Origin: Leucobacter sp. L43
Lineage (GTDB): Bacteria; Actinomycetota; Actinomycetes; Actinomycetales; Microbacteriaceae
Reading direction: 5' to 3'
Length of the DNA: 64,000 nucleotides
NCBI RefSeq assembly: GCF_016597785.1
Contig: NZ_JAENJG010000001.1
Coordinates: forward strand, 186,001-250,000
Of this stretch, positions 47,510 to 55,706 are shown piece by piece. The notes beneath the pieces are model-generated. The model made no database searches. It saw only the letters and a list, made by a program, of their open reading frames with translations, and was not told the DNA's origin. Both the position numbers and the translations under genes were made by a program. Each line of letters starts with the position of its first letter. Positions within the stretch are counted from its first letter, which is position 1.

Positions 47510-47515
47510 AGTGTA
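47510..47515 (-). promoter_or_regulatory. -10 element of leaderless uppS
   Basis: TACACT on the minus strand, seven bases from the uppS ATG, no Shine-Dalgarno. Confidence 0.55.
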
Positions 47516-47538
47516 GATGCGGTCCGCGGCCCCGCAGC

Positions 47539-48261
47539 TCAGCGCCGCGGCGCGCGGAACGAGCGCAACCCGCGCTCGAGGTGCCACTGCGTGTACGCAG
47601 CGGCAATGCCGGCGGCCTGACCGCGCTCCCGCTCCGAGGCCTGCAGCGCGTCGTCCCAGTTCCCCGAGAGCAGGGCCCCGAGCAACAGAATGCTGCCCGG
47701 ATCCAGCCTGGGTGAGCCGGGGGTGCGGCAGTCCTCGCACACGACGCCACCGAGCTGCACGACGACGGCGGTGTGGGGCCCCGCGGCTCCGCACCGGACG
47801 CAGTCGACGAAGCCGGGCGTCCAGCCGGCGATGGAGAGCGCGCGCAGCAGATACCCGTCCCGCACGAGCTCCGGCGGAATCCTGGCGGCCGCGAGCGTGC
47901 GGAGCGCGCCCACGAGCAGTTCGTACAGCGGCCGGGAGGGGTCGCCCTCGGCGAGGCGCTCCGCGGTTTCCACGATGACGCTGCCCGCCCGGTACCGGTC
48001 GTAGTCGGCGCTGATCGCCGGACCGTATGCGCCGAGCGTCTCCGCCTGCGTGATGGTGTCGAGCGAGCGACCCTCGAAGCACTGCACATCCGCGACCATG
48101 AACGGTTCGAGACGGGCGCCGAACTTCGACGAAGTGCGGCGCACGCCCTTCGCGACTCCCCTGAGCAGCCCGCGGTCACGCGACAGCATGGTGACGATGC
48201 GATCGGCCTCACCCAGCTTATGGGTGCGGAGCACAACACCTTGTTCGCGGTAGAGGGGCAC
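47539..48261 (-). CDS. recO: DNA repair protein RecO
   Basis: Loads RecA at gaps and anneals SSB-coated strands in the RecFOR pathway. 240 residues: OB-fold N-terminus [20 protein letters not shown], helical core, and a zinc-binding CVRCGAAGP with [15 protein letters not shown] 48261 (MPLYREQ) is chosen from alignment to the family start; GGAGG is 11 bases upstream. Longer in-frame sequence upstream is not RecO-like. Head of the minus-strand run towards dnaG; divergent from the TRIC-like gene. Confidence 0.94.
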   Translation of the reverse strand: MPLYREQGVVLRTHKLGEADRIVTMLSRDRGLLRGVAKGVRRTSSKFGARLEPFMVADVQCFEGRSLDTITQAETLGAYGPAISADYDRYRAGSVIVETAERLAEGDPSRPLYELLVGALRTLAAARIPPELVRDGYLLRALSIAGWTPGFVDCVRCGAAGPHTAVVVQLGGVVCEDCRTPGSPRLDPGSILLLGALLSGNWDDALQASERERGQAAGIAAAYTQWHLERGLRSFRAPRR

Positions 48262-48368
48262 GAGTCCAGTATCCTCCACCCTCGCGACGGCGCGTACCCC
48301 ATTCCGCCCGCGGCGCAACGACGCATGCGGCCCGTCGCATTCGCCCGATCGTGCGCGAGAATGGAGTC

Positions 48369-49172
48369 GTGTTCGACGAGACGTTCCGCATTCCGCTCTA
48401 CGCCGATCTCGCCGCGGTCGGAGTCGGCAGCCTCCAGGGCGCGCTCTTCGCCGCGGGCTTCAAACGGCTCGATCTGCTGGGCGTCGCGATCATCGGAATC
48501 TTCTCAGGGGTGGGCGGCGGCTTCCTCCGCGACGTCTTCCTGGGCACGACGCCGGCGGCGTTCGCCGACAACTGGTACCTCATCGTGGCAACAGGCGCCG
48601 CGCTCATCGGAATGCTGCTGCAGCGGCTGCTCGAGAAAGCAGACCCGGTGATCACCGTGCTCGACGCGATCAGCATCGGAATGTTCGGGGCGATCGGCGC
48701 GACGAAAGCGCTCGCACTCGGCATGCCGTTCGTACCGGCGCTCTTCATCGGCACCGTCTCGGCGGTGGGCGGCGGCGTGCTGCGCGACCTGATGCTCAAC
48801 ATTCCGATCGCACTCATGCATGTCGGCTCGCTCTACGCCGTGGCGAGCCTGGTCGGAGTATCGGTGCTCGTCGGCCTGCTGGCGCTCGGCGTCGCGGTCA
48901 TCCCCGCGAGCATCGTCTGCGTCGTGGTGACTGCACTCGTTCGTCTGCTCGCCGTGCGGTTCGGGTGGAGCCTGCCCGAGCAGCGCGCCCTGAGCCGCAT
49001 CCGACTTCGGCGTCAGCGCCAGGTCGAACAGGTCATCGAAGAGGCGCTGCACACCGGCACCATCACACTGCCGATCACGCTGCCAGAACCGGGAGACATC
49101 GGTGAGCGGGAACCGCGCGCCGGCGCTGAGGATCGCGACGTCGACCAGGACCCTCCCGCAGAGCGGCCCTGA
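48369..49172 (+). CDS. Trimeric intracellular cation channel (TRIC/UPF0126) family protein
   Basis: Seven-helix membrane protein made of two TRIC-type repeats, each with a Gly-rich kink before Arg-Asp: [13 protein letters not shown] and [13 protein letters not shown]. Prokaryotic TRIC proteins are homotrimeric K+-selective channels. 267 residues with a ~50-residue hydrophilic C-terminal tail ([15 protein letters not shown], then acidic). Start uncertain: GTG 48369 lies six bases after GAGAAT, a possible -10; GTG 48351 is an alternative. Convergent with ruvC. Confidence 0.87.
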   Translation: MFDETFRIPLYADLAAVGVGSLQGALFAAGFKRLDLLGVAIIGIFSGVGGGFLRDVFLGTTPAAFADNWYLIVATGAALIGMLLQRLLEKADPVITVLDAISIGMFGAIGATKALALGMPFVPALFIGTVSAVGGGVLRDLMLNIPIALMHVGSLYAVASLVGVSVLVGLLALGVAVIPASIVCVVVTALVRLLAVRFGWSLPEQRALSRIRLRRQRQVEQVIEEALHTGTITLPITLPEPGDIGEREPRAGAEDRDVDQDPPAERP

Positions 49173-49212
49173 CGCGTCGGCGGAGTTCCGACTCCCGTGA
49201 GAGTTCTGGCGC

Positions 49213-49809
49213 TTACGCCCGAGGGCCGCTGCGGCGTCGGCCGACCTTGGCCTCGGCCTCGCGCCACGCCCGTTGAGCAGGCGTCTCCCCCGCCGGCGCC
49301 GTAGCCCGGGTGGAACGATCGGCCGTCCCGCCCCGCGAGAGATGCCAGGCGTGAGTGATCGCCAACGCGAGCGCATCAGCGGCGTCCGCCGGCTTCGGGG
49401 GCGCGGCGAGCCTGAGGAGGCGCGTCACCATCGTCGTGACCTGCAATTTGTCGGCGCTGCCGTAGCCCGTGACCTGCGCCTTGACCTCGTTCGGGGTGTA
49501 GAGCGCCACCGGAATGCCGCGCCGCTCGGCGAGGAACATCACGACGCCGCTGATCTGAGCGACGCCCATCACCGACGGGAGGTTCTGCTGAGCGAAGACG
49601 CGCTCGAGAGCGATCGCCGCTGGTTTCTCGCCGTCGAGCAGCCGTTCGATCGCGGACCCCAGCTGATGGAGCCGAGCCGGCAGTTCGGCCGTCGCCGGCG
49701 AACCGAGCACCTCCACGTGCTCGAACGTCACGCGCCGCCCGGCCCCGGCCGTCACCACGCCGATGCCGCAGCGCGTGAGGCCGGGGTCGATGCCGATGAT
49801 GCGCGTCAT
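49213..49809 (-). CDS. ruvC: Holliday junction resolvase RuvC
   Basis: Endonuclease that cuts Holliday junctions. 198 residues: acidic residues in IIGIDPGLTRCG, ALERVFAQQN and DAADALALAITH form the active site. An Arg/Ala-rich C-terminal tail extends ~30 residues beyond the core. Follows yebC by 28 bp as in most actinobacteria, but ruvA and ruvB do not follow; a convergent gene does instead. Confidence 0.96.
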   Translation of the reverse strand: MTRIIGIDPGLTRCGIGVVTAGAGRRVTFEHVEVLGSPATAELPARLHQLGSAIERLLDGEKPAAIALERVFAQQNLPSVMGVAQISGVVMFLAERRGIPVALYTPNEVKAQVTGYGSADKLQVTTMVTRLLRLAAPPKPADAADALALAITHAWHLSRGGTADRSTRATAPAGETPAQRAWREAEAKVGRRRSGPRA

Positions 49810-49837
49810 CGTCGAGGATCCGGTCTCGACCGGTGCG

Positions 49838-50602
49838 TCACTCGTCTTCAGCGAGTTCGGCCTGCACCTCTGCGGTCAAGTCGACATTCGTGAAGACGTT
49901 CTGTACGTCGTCGCTGTCCTCGAGTGCATCGATCAGGCGGAACACCTTGCGCGCCGTGTCGGCATCGACTTCGACCTTGAGGCTCGGCACGAACTCCGCG
50001 TCCGCCGAGTCGTAGTCGATCCCGGCGTCGACGAGCGCGGTGCGAGCAGCGACGAGATCAGAAGCATCCGTGATGACGTCGAACGTCTCGCCATTCGGAG
50101 CGGCGTTGACCTCTTCTGCACCGGCTTCGAGCACCGCAGCGAGCACGTCGTCCTCCGTGGTGCCCTCGGCGGGAACGACGATGACGCCCTTCCGCCCGAA
50201 GTTGTACGCGACGCTGCCCGGATCAGCGAGGGTGCCGCCATTGCGATTCAACGCGGTGCGCACCTCCGCCGCTGCACGATTCTTGTTGTCCGTCAGGCAC
50301 TCGATCATGAGGGCGACGCCGTTCGGGCCGTACGCCTCGTACACGATCGTCATGTACTCGACTGCGTCTCCGTCGAGCCCGGCACCGCGCTTGATGGCGC
50401 GATCGATGTTGTCGCCCGGAACGGAGTTCTTCTTCGCCTTCTGCACGGCGTCGACGAGGGTCGGGTTCCCTGAGAGATCAGCGCCGCCGATGCGCGCCGC
50501 GACCTCGATGTTCTTGATGTACTTGGCGAACGCCTTTGCACGGCGCGAGTCGATGATCGCCTTCTTGTGCTTCGTCGTCGCCCACTTGGAGTGTCCGGAC
50601 AC
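49838..50602 (-). CDS. yebC: YebC/PmpR family protein
   Basis: 254-residue member of the YebC family, described both as DNA-binding regulators and, more recently, as factors that ease ribosome stalling on proline-rich motifs. N-terminal signature [20 protein letters not shown] and conserved [23 protein letters not shown] start with AGAGGAG upstream. Heads the yebC-ruvC pair; its own TAGACT -10 lies ~46 bp upstream. Proteome context cannot tell which role applies here. Confidence 0.94.
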   Translation of the reverse strand: MSGHSKWATTKHKKAIIDSRRAKAFAKYIKNIEVAARIGGADLSGNPTLVDAVQKAKKNSVPGDNIDRAIKRGAGLDGDAVEYMTIVYEAYGPNGVALMIECLTDNKNRAAAEVRTALNRNGGTLADPGSVAYNFGRKGVIVVPAEGTTEDDVLAAVLEAGAEEVNAAPNGETFDVITDASDLVAARTALVDAGIDYDSADAEFVPSLKVEVDADTARKVFRLIDALEDSDDVQNVFTNVDLTAEVQAELAEDE

Positions 50603-50647
50603 GGGAGCTCCTCTTTGATTGTTTCGGAATGAGGGTGGTCTGAGTTC

Positions 50648-50653
50648 AGTCTA
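50648..50653 (-). promoter_or_regulatory. -10 element upstream of yebC
   Basis: TAGACT on the minus strand between the HIT gene and yebC; would give a ~39-nt leader. No clear -35. Confidence 0.45.
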
Positions 50654-50698
50654 TGGGGCCGGAGCGCGGCGCCCCGCCGCAGTCGGCTCCTGCGCCGA

Positions 50699-51310
50699 TC
50701 AGGGACGGGGCCAGGCTTCGGCGAACAGCTCGCGCACCTCGCCGAGCAGTTGGGGCATCGCTTTCGTCTTTGCGATGATCGGGAAGAAGTTCGCGTCGGA
50801 CGCCCACCGCGGCACGACATGCTGATGCAGGTGCGATGCGACTCCGGCACCGGCGATGGCTCCCTGATTCATACCCAGATTGAATCCGTCGCACTGCAGC
50901 GTCGATCGTGCGACGCGCATGGCCGTCTGCGTGAGCGCGGCGATCTCGGAGGTCTCCGCGTCGGAGGCCTCGTCGTAGTTCGAGATGTGGCGGTAGGGGC
51001 AGACGAGCATGTGGCCGCTGTTGTAGGGGAAGAGGTTCAGCAGGACGTATGCGTGCTCGCCCCGCGCGACGATCAGCGCTTCGGAATCGGCGCGCTCCGG
51101 AGCCGCGCAGAACGGGCAGTCGTGCTCACCGGGCTGATGATGGTCCGACACGTACACCATGCGGTGCGGAACCCAGAGTCGACGCAGGTCGTCGGCGACG
51201 CCGACGGCGCCGCTCTCCTCGAGCGACTCCGGCCGCACCCCACCGGGTCCGGCGCTCGGCATCGACGCCTCGTCAGCTCCCGAACCCGGGCTTCCGTCTA
51301 CTCCGACCAT
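50699..51310 (-). CDS. HIT family protein (diadenosine polyphosphate / nucleotidyl hydrolase-like)
   Basis: 203 residues with the histidine triad [10 protein letters not shown] (~165), HIT-fold blocks [14 protein letters not shown] and a CPFC pair ([11 protein letters not shown]) suggesting zinc. Actinobacterial members of this branch resemble ATP adenylyltransferase / Ap4A phosphorylase (Rv2613c). A ~35-residue Gly/Pro/Ser-rich N-terminus precedes the core. Overlaps the thrS 3' end by 13 bp, as in other actinobacteria. Substrate is inferred. Confidence 0.87.
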   Translation of the reverse strand: MVGVDGSPGSGADEASMPSAGPGGVRPESLEESGAVGVADDLRRLWVPHRMVYVSDHHQPGEHDCPFCAAPERADSEALIVARGEHAYVLLNLFPYNSGHMLVCPYRHISNYDEASDAETSEIAALTQTAMRVARSTLQCDGFNLGMNQGAIAGAGVASHLHQHVVPRWASDANFFPIIAKTKAMPQLLGEVRELFAEAWPRP

Positions 51311-53265
51311 GCCGTCGAGACCTGCTCGTGCGAGCGGATCGCAGCGGTGATGCGATCGATCGCCTCGTCGACCGGCACGCCGTTCAACTGCGTGCCGTCG
51401 CGGAAGCGGAAGCTGACGGCGCCCGCCGCCCGATCCTCCTCGCCCGCGATGAGCTGGAAGGGGACCTTCGCCTTCGTGTGCGTGCGGATCTTCTTCGGCA
51501 TGCGGTCGTCGCTGTGATCGACTTCGGCACGCACGCCCTGCTCGCGCAGGCGCGCGACGACCTCGTCGAGGTACTCGCCGTACTGCTCGGCCACCGGAAT
51601 GCCGACGACCTGCGTCGGCGACAGCCAGACCGGGAACGCGCCGGCGTAGTGCTCGAGAAGGATCGCGAAGAAGCGCTCGACCGAGCCGAGCAGCGCCCGG
51701 TGGATCATGATGGGCTGCTTCCGGGTGCCATCCGCCGCCGCATACTCCAGCTCGAACAGCTCTGGTTGGTTGAAGTCGAGCTGCACGGTTGAGAGCTGCC
51801 AGGTGCGGCCGATCGCGTCACGGGCCTGCACCGAGATCTTCGGCCCGTAGAACGCGGCCCCACCGGGGTCGGCGACGAGCTCCAGCCCAGACTCCTCGCC
51901 GACCTCGCGAAGAGTGTCGGTCGCGAGTTCCCACTGCTCGTCCGAGCCGACGGACTTCTCGGGATCGCGGGTCGACAGCTCGAGATAGAAGTCGTTGAGC
52001 CCGTACGCGCGCAGGGTGGAGAACACGAACTCGAGCTGTCGCTTGATCTCGTCCTTCACCTGCTCGTCGGTGACGTAGATGTGCGCGTCGTCCTGCGTCA
52101 GGCCGCGCACGCGCGTGAGGCCGGAGAGGGTGCCGCTCTTCTCGTACCGGTACACGGTGCCGAACTCGGCCAGCCGCAGCGGCAGCTCTCGATAGCTTCG
52201 AGCGCGCGCGCGGAAGATCAGGTTGTGGAACGGGCAGTTCATGGGCTTCAGGTAGTAATCCTGCCCCTGTTTGACGACATTGCCGTCGCCATCCGTCTGC
52301 TCGTCCAGGTGCATCGCCGGGAACATCCCGTCCTTGTACCAGTTGAGATGCTGACTGGTCTCGAACAACGTGCCCTTCGTGATGTGGGGGCTGTTGACGA
52401 CCTCGTACCCGTTCTTCAGCAGCTCGGAGCGCATGAAGTTCTCGATCTCGTGACGGATGATCCCGCCCTTGGGGTGGAACACCGCGAGGCCGGATCCGAT
52501 CTCGTCCGGGAAGCTGAAGAGGTCGAGCTCGACCCCGAGCTTGCGGTGATCGCGCTTCGCCGCCTCTTCGAGACGCGTCTGGTAGGCACGCAGTTCATCC
52601 TTCGACGGCCACGCGGTGCCGTAGACGCGCTGCAGCATCGGATTCTTCTCGCTGCCGCGCCAGTATGCACCGGCCGATCGCGTCAGCGCCCATCCGTTGC
52701 CGAGCATGCGCGTGCTCGGCACGTGCGGCCCACGGCAGAGATCCTTCCAGCAGAGCTCGCCCGTCTTCGGGTCGATGTTGTCGTAGATGGTGAGCTCGGC
52801 ACCGCCGACCTCGACGCTCTCACCGTTCTCGTCTCCGGCTGCTCCACCCTTCAAGCCGATGAGTTCGAGCTTGTACGGCTCGTCCGCGAGCTCGGCGCGA
52901 GCCTCGTCCTCGGTCACCACGCGTCGCACGAAGCGCTGCCCCTGCTTGACGATCTTCTGCATCTCAGAGGAGATCGCCTTGAGGTCTTCCGGCGTGAACG
53001 GCTCCGCGGGGTCGAAGTCGTAGTAGAAGCCATCGGCGATGGGCGGGCCGATGCCGAGCTTCGTCTCAGGGTTGATGCGCTGCACCGCCTGCGCGAGCAC
53101 GTGAGCCGCCGAATGCCGCAAGATGTTGAGGCCGTCCTCCGAGTCGACCGTGACGGGCTCCACCGTGTCCGTATCCGTGATCTCCGCCGCGAGATCTCGC
53201 AGCTCTCCATCGACGCGCATCGCGACGATCGAACGATCGGTGAAACGGGAGAAGCCATCGGCCAC
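51298..53265 (-). CDS. thrS: Threonyl-tRNA synthetase
   Basis: Charges tRNA-Thr. 655 residues: editing domain starting at [14 protein letters not shown] (His51 region), [10 protein letters not shown], class II catalytic core with [13 protein letters not shown] and [13 protein letters not shown], and C-terminal anticodon-binding domain. The N-terminal TGS domain is only half present: residues 16-49 align with its second half, and the first ~25 residues usual in the family are missing. GTG start with AAGGAG seven bases upstream. Confidence 0.96.
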   Translation of the reverse strand: MADGFSRFTDRSIVAMRVDGELRDLAAEITDTDTVEPVTVDSEDGLNILRHSAAHVLAQAVQRINPETKLGIGPPIADGFYYDFDPAEPFTPEDLKAISSEMQKIVKQGQRFVRRVVTEDEARAELADEPYKLELIGLKGGAAGDENGESVEVGGAELTIYDNIDPKTGELCWKDLCRGPHVPSTRMLGNGWALTRSAGAYWRGSEKNPMLQRVYGTAWPSKDELRAYQTRLEEAAKRDHRKLGVELDLFSFPDEIGSGLAVFHPKGGIIRHEIENFMRSELLKNGYEVVNSPHITKGTLFETSQHLNWYKDGMFPAMHLDEQTDGDGNVVKQGQDYYLKPMNCPFHNLIFRARARSYRELPLRLAEFGTVYRYEKSGTLSGLTRVRGLTQDDAHIYVTDEQVKDEIKRQLEFVFSTLRAYGLNDFYLELSTRDPEKSVGSDEQWELATDTLREVGEESGLELVADPGGAAFYGPKISVQARDAIGRTWQLSTVQLDFNQPELFELEYAAADGTRKQPIMIHRALLGSVERFFAILLEHYAGAFPVWLSPTQVVGIPVAEQYGEYLDEVVARLREQGVRAEVDHSDDRMPKKIRTHTKAKVPFQLIAGEEDRAAGAVSFRFRDGTQLNGVPVDEAIDRITAAIRSHEQVSTAWSE

Positions 53266-53352
53266 GGGTGAACTCCTTCACTGTGGAGGTCGGAAACGAC
53301 GGGAACGCGAACGCGAACGCGCCGGGTCGGCGCAGATGCCGGCCACCGTACG

Positions 53353-53358
53353 ATCCTA
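53353..53358 (-). promoter_or_regulatory. -10 element upstream of thrS
   Basis: TAGGAT on the minus strand at the 3' edge of the PLDc_N gene, giving a ~80-nt thrS leader that contains CGCGAA tandem repeats (about 53301-53320). No riboswitch recognised. Confidence 0.45.
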
Positions 53359-53625
53359 CTGGGTTCGCGAGGTGTCGACCTGTGGAGGGTCGACGCGCTC
53401 ATCGGGGGCGCTCCGAGTGAACCGTCGGCGCCCCGCCGTGAACCAGACCGTCGCTCCCACGAGCGGAATGGCGGCGATGAAGAAGATCCAGGCGATCATC
53501 TTGGGCCAGCTGAGCTGCGTCCCGAACTTCGCGAGCGAGAGGATCGCCCAGAGGCCGAGGACCGCATGGGTCAGGGCGAAGATCCCCGGCAGGAAGTCGA
53601 GCGCGGTGATGGCCGGAGCGTGCAT
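53356..53625 (-). CDS. PLDc_N domain small membrane protein
   Basis: 89 residues: two hydrophobic segments (LDFLPGIFALTHAVLGLWAI and MIAWIFFIAAIPLVGATVWF) with the PLDc_N pattern W..I...IP..G, then a charged tail. The domain is the membrane part of cardiolipin synthases but occurs alone in many actinobacteria with no known function. ATG 53625; upstream in-frame sequence runs into tRNA-Val. No catalytic HKD motif, so no phospholipase activity expected. Confidence 0.83.
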   Translation of the reverse strand: MHAPAITALDFLPGIFALTHAVLGLWAILSLAKFGTQLSWPKMIAWIFFIAAIPLVGATVWFTAGRRRFTRSAPDERVDPPQVDTSRTQ

Positions 53626-53704
53626 GGGCGCCAGACTACCGGAGCGCCGCGCGCCGTCTGTGCAGGACCTCTGGCGCGAGCATTCGCGTGCACGCGGGCG
53701 CTCA

Positions 53705-53742
53705 AACAAGAGCACCCCCGCGGTGTGAACCACGGGGGTGCT
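53705..53742 (-). terminator. Terminator of tRNA-Val(CAC)
   Basis: AGCACCCCCG (53711-53720) pairs with CGGGGGTGCT (53733-53742), five bases past the tRNA; the minus strand then reads CTTGTTTG. Confidence 0.8.
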
Positions 53743-53746
53743 GCGG

Positions 53747-53819
53747 TGGGCGATACCAGACTCGAACTGATGACCTCTTCCGTGTGAAGGAAGCGCGCTA
53801 CCAACTGCGCCAATCGCCC
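53747..53819 (-). tRNA. tRNA-Val (CAC)
   Basis: 73-nt cloverleaf: acceptor GGGCGAT/ATCGCCC, anticodon stem CTTCC/GGAAG with loop TTCACAC (anticodon CAC), T-arm CAGTTCGAGTCTG. No encoded CCA. Confidence 0.95.
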
Positions 53820-53867
53820 GTGTGCACTCCCGGAATGCGATGATTCCCGTGCGTGCCAACCTCAAAG

Positions 53868-53873
53868 ATCATA
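53868..53873 (-). promoter_or_regulatory. -10 element upstream of tRNA-Val(CAC)
   Basis: TATGAT on the minus strand, ~48 bases ahead of the tRNA 5' end. Confidence 0.45.
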
Positions 53874-53935
53874 CACGGAACCAGAGTGCGGATTGCACCG
53901 TCGCCGACAAGCGGCAGCTTTCCGCGGATCCCCCC

Positions 53936-54955
53936 TTACTCGTTCGGGCGTGTCGTAATGGGGGCGAGGTCGCTGTCGAGGTGCTCATCGAGTTCCGCGC
54001 TGACCTTCCCGAGCGTCTCGAGCTCGTCGCGAAGCGCGTTGTATCGATCGATGTCGGCCTGGAGCTGGGCGAGCTCGGAGTCGATCTCAGCTCGCCGCTG
54101 CTGCAGCGCGGCCGCATCGCGCTGCTGCTGCTCAGGATCATCGCGGTATCCATCGCGTTCGAGTCGGGAAGCGTAGTCCGTCGCATCCTCGTTGAATGCT
54201 TCGACGGTCTCGCTGTATGCGGAGCTGCGCCGCTCCACATCCGCGCGCAGATCCGCCATCTCGGCCTGCAGTGCGTCGACCCTGGCCTGCAGATCGTTGA
54301 ACACCGTCACGTAGGTTTCGAAATCATCGATCAGTGCGGACCGATTCGTGAACCACTGCGCGTAATGATCTTCCAACCACTGCGGCAGCTCGCGCACCTC
54401 GGTGCCCAATACCGAATGCAGCTCGTTCGCGAAGGCAGCGTCCGGCAGATGCTCGTATACGCTCATGCGTTCTGCGAGCGCGGCATCCGTTGGCGCGAGT
54501 TCGTCGTACACCTCCCGCAGGCGCGAGGCGAGCAGCGACCGGTCTCCCTCGCCGAGTCGATGGAACGCCGCGTGGAGCAGTTCATGGGCCGCAGTGATCT
54601 CAACGACCTCGCTCACACGGTCATCCGTGACGTCGAAGAGGTGGATGCGGTCGGCGGTGTAGCAGCCGAGCACGTGCCCCTGCTCCGAGTGGTCGACGTC
54701 GGCGCACTGCTCGTTGAAGTGCTGGCTGCCGTCCACGGTGGGATGCGTCGCGATGAAGATGCGACGTCCGGTCTCCGTGAGCTCGAGATCGTCTGCCAGA
54801 TCGCTCACCCGAGGGCTCATCTCGTAGTTCATTCCCGCGAGGTGATCGCTGATCTCCTGGCGCAGCAGCATCGCGCCGACCGCGAGGGCGACGAGAGCGA
54901 GGAACACGGAGAAGCCGATCCATCGCTTCAGAACCGCTGCCGCCCCTTCAGCCAT
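53936..54955 (-). CDS. Membrane-anchored HELLH-motif protein with C-terminal coiled coil
   Basis: 339 residues, not assigned to a named family. One transmembrane helix (WIGFSVFLALVALAVGAMLL, ~12-31) preceded by Lys-Arg implies the rest lies outside. Residues 124-128 read HELLH in EITAAHELLHAAF, the zinc-protease HExxH signature; Glu178 in FANELHSVLGTE could be the third ligand as in gluzincins. Cys84 and Cys98 could pair. Residues ~205-330 are charged heptad-like sequence rich in Gln, Glu, Arg and Ala, a likely coiled coil. TACTGT lies six bases before the ATG (leaderless). Protease activity is inference. Confidence 0.72.
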   Translation of the reverse strand: MAEGAAAVLKRWIGFSVFLALVALAVGAMLLRQEISDHLAGMNYEMSPRVSDLADDLELTETGRRIFIATHPTVDGSQHFNEQCADVDHSEQGHVLGCYTADRIHLFDVTDDRVSEVVEITAAHELLHAAFHRLGEGDRSLLASRLREVYDELAPTDAALAERMSVYEHLPDAAFANELHSVLGTEVRELPQWLEDHYAQWFTNRSALIDDFETYVTVFNDLQARVDALQAEMADLRADVERRSSAYSETVEAFNEDATDYASRLERDGYRDDPEQQQRDAAALQQRRAEIDSELAQLQADIDRYNALRDELETLGKVSAELDEHLDSDLAPITTRPNE

Positions 54956-54961
54956 GGAATA

Positions 54962-54967
54962 ACAGTA
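54962..54967 (-). promoter_or_regulatory. -10 element of leaderless HELLH gene
   Basis: TACTGT on the minus strand, six bases before the ATG, no Shine-Dalgarno. Confidence 0.55.
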
Positions 54968-55059
54968 TCCGCGCGGCTGCCCGGCGGTGGGAAAAACTTG
55001 CCGGATCCGCGCGAAGACGGCACGAATCGAGGCGGCGCGCCCGGGATGGCCGCACCGAT

Positions 55060-55088
55060 TTGCACCCCCGGCGCCGCTTCCCTATAGT
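55060..55088 (+). promoter_or_regulatory. Promoter of the tRNA-Gly/Cys/Val cluster
   Basis: TTGCAC (55060-55065) and TATAGT (55083-55088) are exactly 17 bases apart, ~30 bp before tRNA-Gly. It is the closest match to a full sigma-70 promoter in the window. Confidence 0.82.
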
Positions 55089-55116
55089 TATTCAGGTCGC
55101 GGTAACGCGGTGAAAT

Positions 55117-55189
55117 GCGGATGTAGCGCAGTTGGTAGCGCATCACCTTGCCAAGGTGAGGGTCGCGAGTTCGAGTCTCGTCATCCGCT
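55117..55189 (+). tRNA. tRNA-Gly (GCC)
   Basis: 73-nt cloverleaf: acceptor GCGGATG/CATCCGC, anticodon stem TCACC/GGTGA with loop TTGCCAA (anticodon GCC), T-arm GCGAGTTCGAGTCTCGT. First of three tRNAs in one transcript. Confidence 0.95.
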
Positions 55190-55232
55190 CTAGTGCCCGA
55201 GCTTGCTCGGAAACTTATGGTAACAAAACTAC

Positions 55233-55303
55233 GGTGGCGTGGCCGAGAGGCGAGGCAGCGGCCTGCAAAGCCGTATACACGGGTTCGAATCCCGTCGCCA
55301 CCT
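55233..55303 (+). tRNA. tRNA-Cys (GCA)
   Basis: 71-nt cloverleaf: acceptor GGTGGCG/CGCCACC, anticodon loop CTGCAAA (anticodon GCA), T-arm CGGGTTCGAATCCCG. 43 bases after tRNA-Gly, same strand. Confidence 0.95.
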
Positions 55304-55330
55304 CGTCTCACAACTGAATAGCCTGAACAG

Positions 55331-55402
55331 GCGCGATTGGCGCAGCGGTAGCGCGCTTCCCTGACACGGAAGAGGTCACTGGTTCGATCCCAGTATCGCG
55401 CA
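55331..55402 (+). tRNA. tRNA-Val (GAC)
   Basis: 72-nt cloverleaf: acceptor GCGCGAT/ATCGCGC, anticodon stem CTTCC/GGAAG with loop CTGACAC (anticodon GAC), T-arm CTGGTTCGATCCCAG. Its 3' end from the T-arm onward is repeated twice downstream. Confidence 0.95.
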
Positions 55403-55408
55403 CAGATA

Positions 55409-55437
55409 GACCCGGCCCCGGCCGGGTCTTTTTCTTT
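55409..55437 (+). terminator. Terminator of the tRNA cluster (repeat copy 1)
   Basis: GACCCGGCC with GGCCGGGTC around a tight loop, then TTTTTCTTT, seven bases after tRNA-Val. Confidence 0.9.
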
Positions 55438-55522
55438 CCCCAGTGACCTCGCGAGCATCGCGAACGCGATGCGTTCGCCCGAGATGCTCGCGCTGGTTCG
55501 ATCCCAGTATCGCGCACAGATA

Positions 55523-55551
55523 GACCCGGCCCCGGCCGGGTCTTTTTCTTT
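55523..55551 (+). terminator. Terminator, repeat copy 2
   Basis: Identical to copy 1, 114 bases further on; a second stop for read-through. Confidence 0.88.
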
Positions 55552-55636
55552 CCCCAGTGACCTCGCGAGCATCGCGAACGCGTTGCGTTCGCCCGAGATG
55601 CTCGCGCTGGTTCGATCCCAGTATCGCGCACAGATA

Positions 55637-55665
55637 GACCCGGCCCCGGCCGGTTCTTTTTCTTT
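55637..55665 (+). terminator. Terminator, repeat copy 3 (one stem change)
   Basis: As copies 1 and 2 but the right arm reads GGCCGGTTC, leaving one G-T/C mismatch in the stem; T-run intact. Confidence 0.78.
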
Positions 55666-55694
55666 CCCCAGTGACCTCTCGTCACGCGGCGCAC

Positions 55695-55700
55695 TAGGGT
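55695..55700 (+). promoter_or_regulatory. -10 element of leaderless methyltransferase gene
   Basis: TAGGGT six bases before the ATG. The intervening GGAGCG is too close to act as a Shine-Dalgarno. Confidence 0.55.
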
Positions 55701-55706
55701 GGAGCG

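Larger units (their letters stand above)
55379..55678 (+). repeat. 114-bp tandem repeat of tRNA-Val 3' end plus terminator (3 copies, last partial)
   Basis: Units start at 55381, 55495 and 55609, period exactly 114. Each begins with the tRNA T-arm and 3' acceptor strand, then a terminator, then a long inverted repeat (GCGAGCATC with GATGCTCGC, inner GCGAACGC with GCGTTCGC). Copies 1 and 2 differ at one base; copy 3 has one change in its terminator stem and diverges after ~69 bases. Copies 2 and 3 lack the tRNA 5' half, so they are not tRNA genes. Confidence 0.95.

Noticed and set aside
55495-55516. Additional tRNA-Val genes in repeat copies 2 and 3
   Set aside because: Only T-arm and 3' acceptor strand are present; D-arm and anticodon arm are missing.
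55379-55678. CRISPR-like array
   Set aside because: Units are contiguous with no variable spacers, contain tRNA and terminator sequence, and no cas genes are present.
55308-55694. Protein with internal repeats (GHWGKKKTRPGPGL three times) on the minus strand
   Set aside because: It is just the tRNA-Val/terminator 114-bp repeat read antisense; it covers a real tRNA gene.
55190-55706. Prophage or integrative element at the tRNA cluster
   Set aside because: No integrase, recombinase or foreign genes nearby in the window; only att-like repeats.
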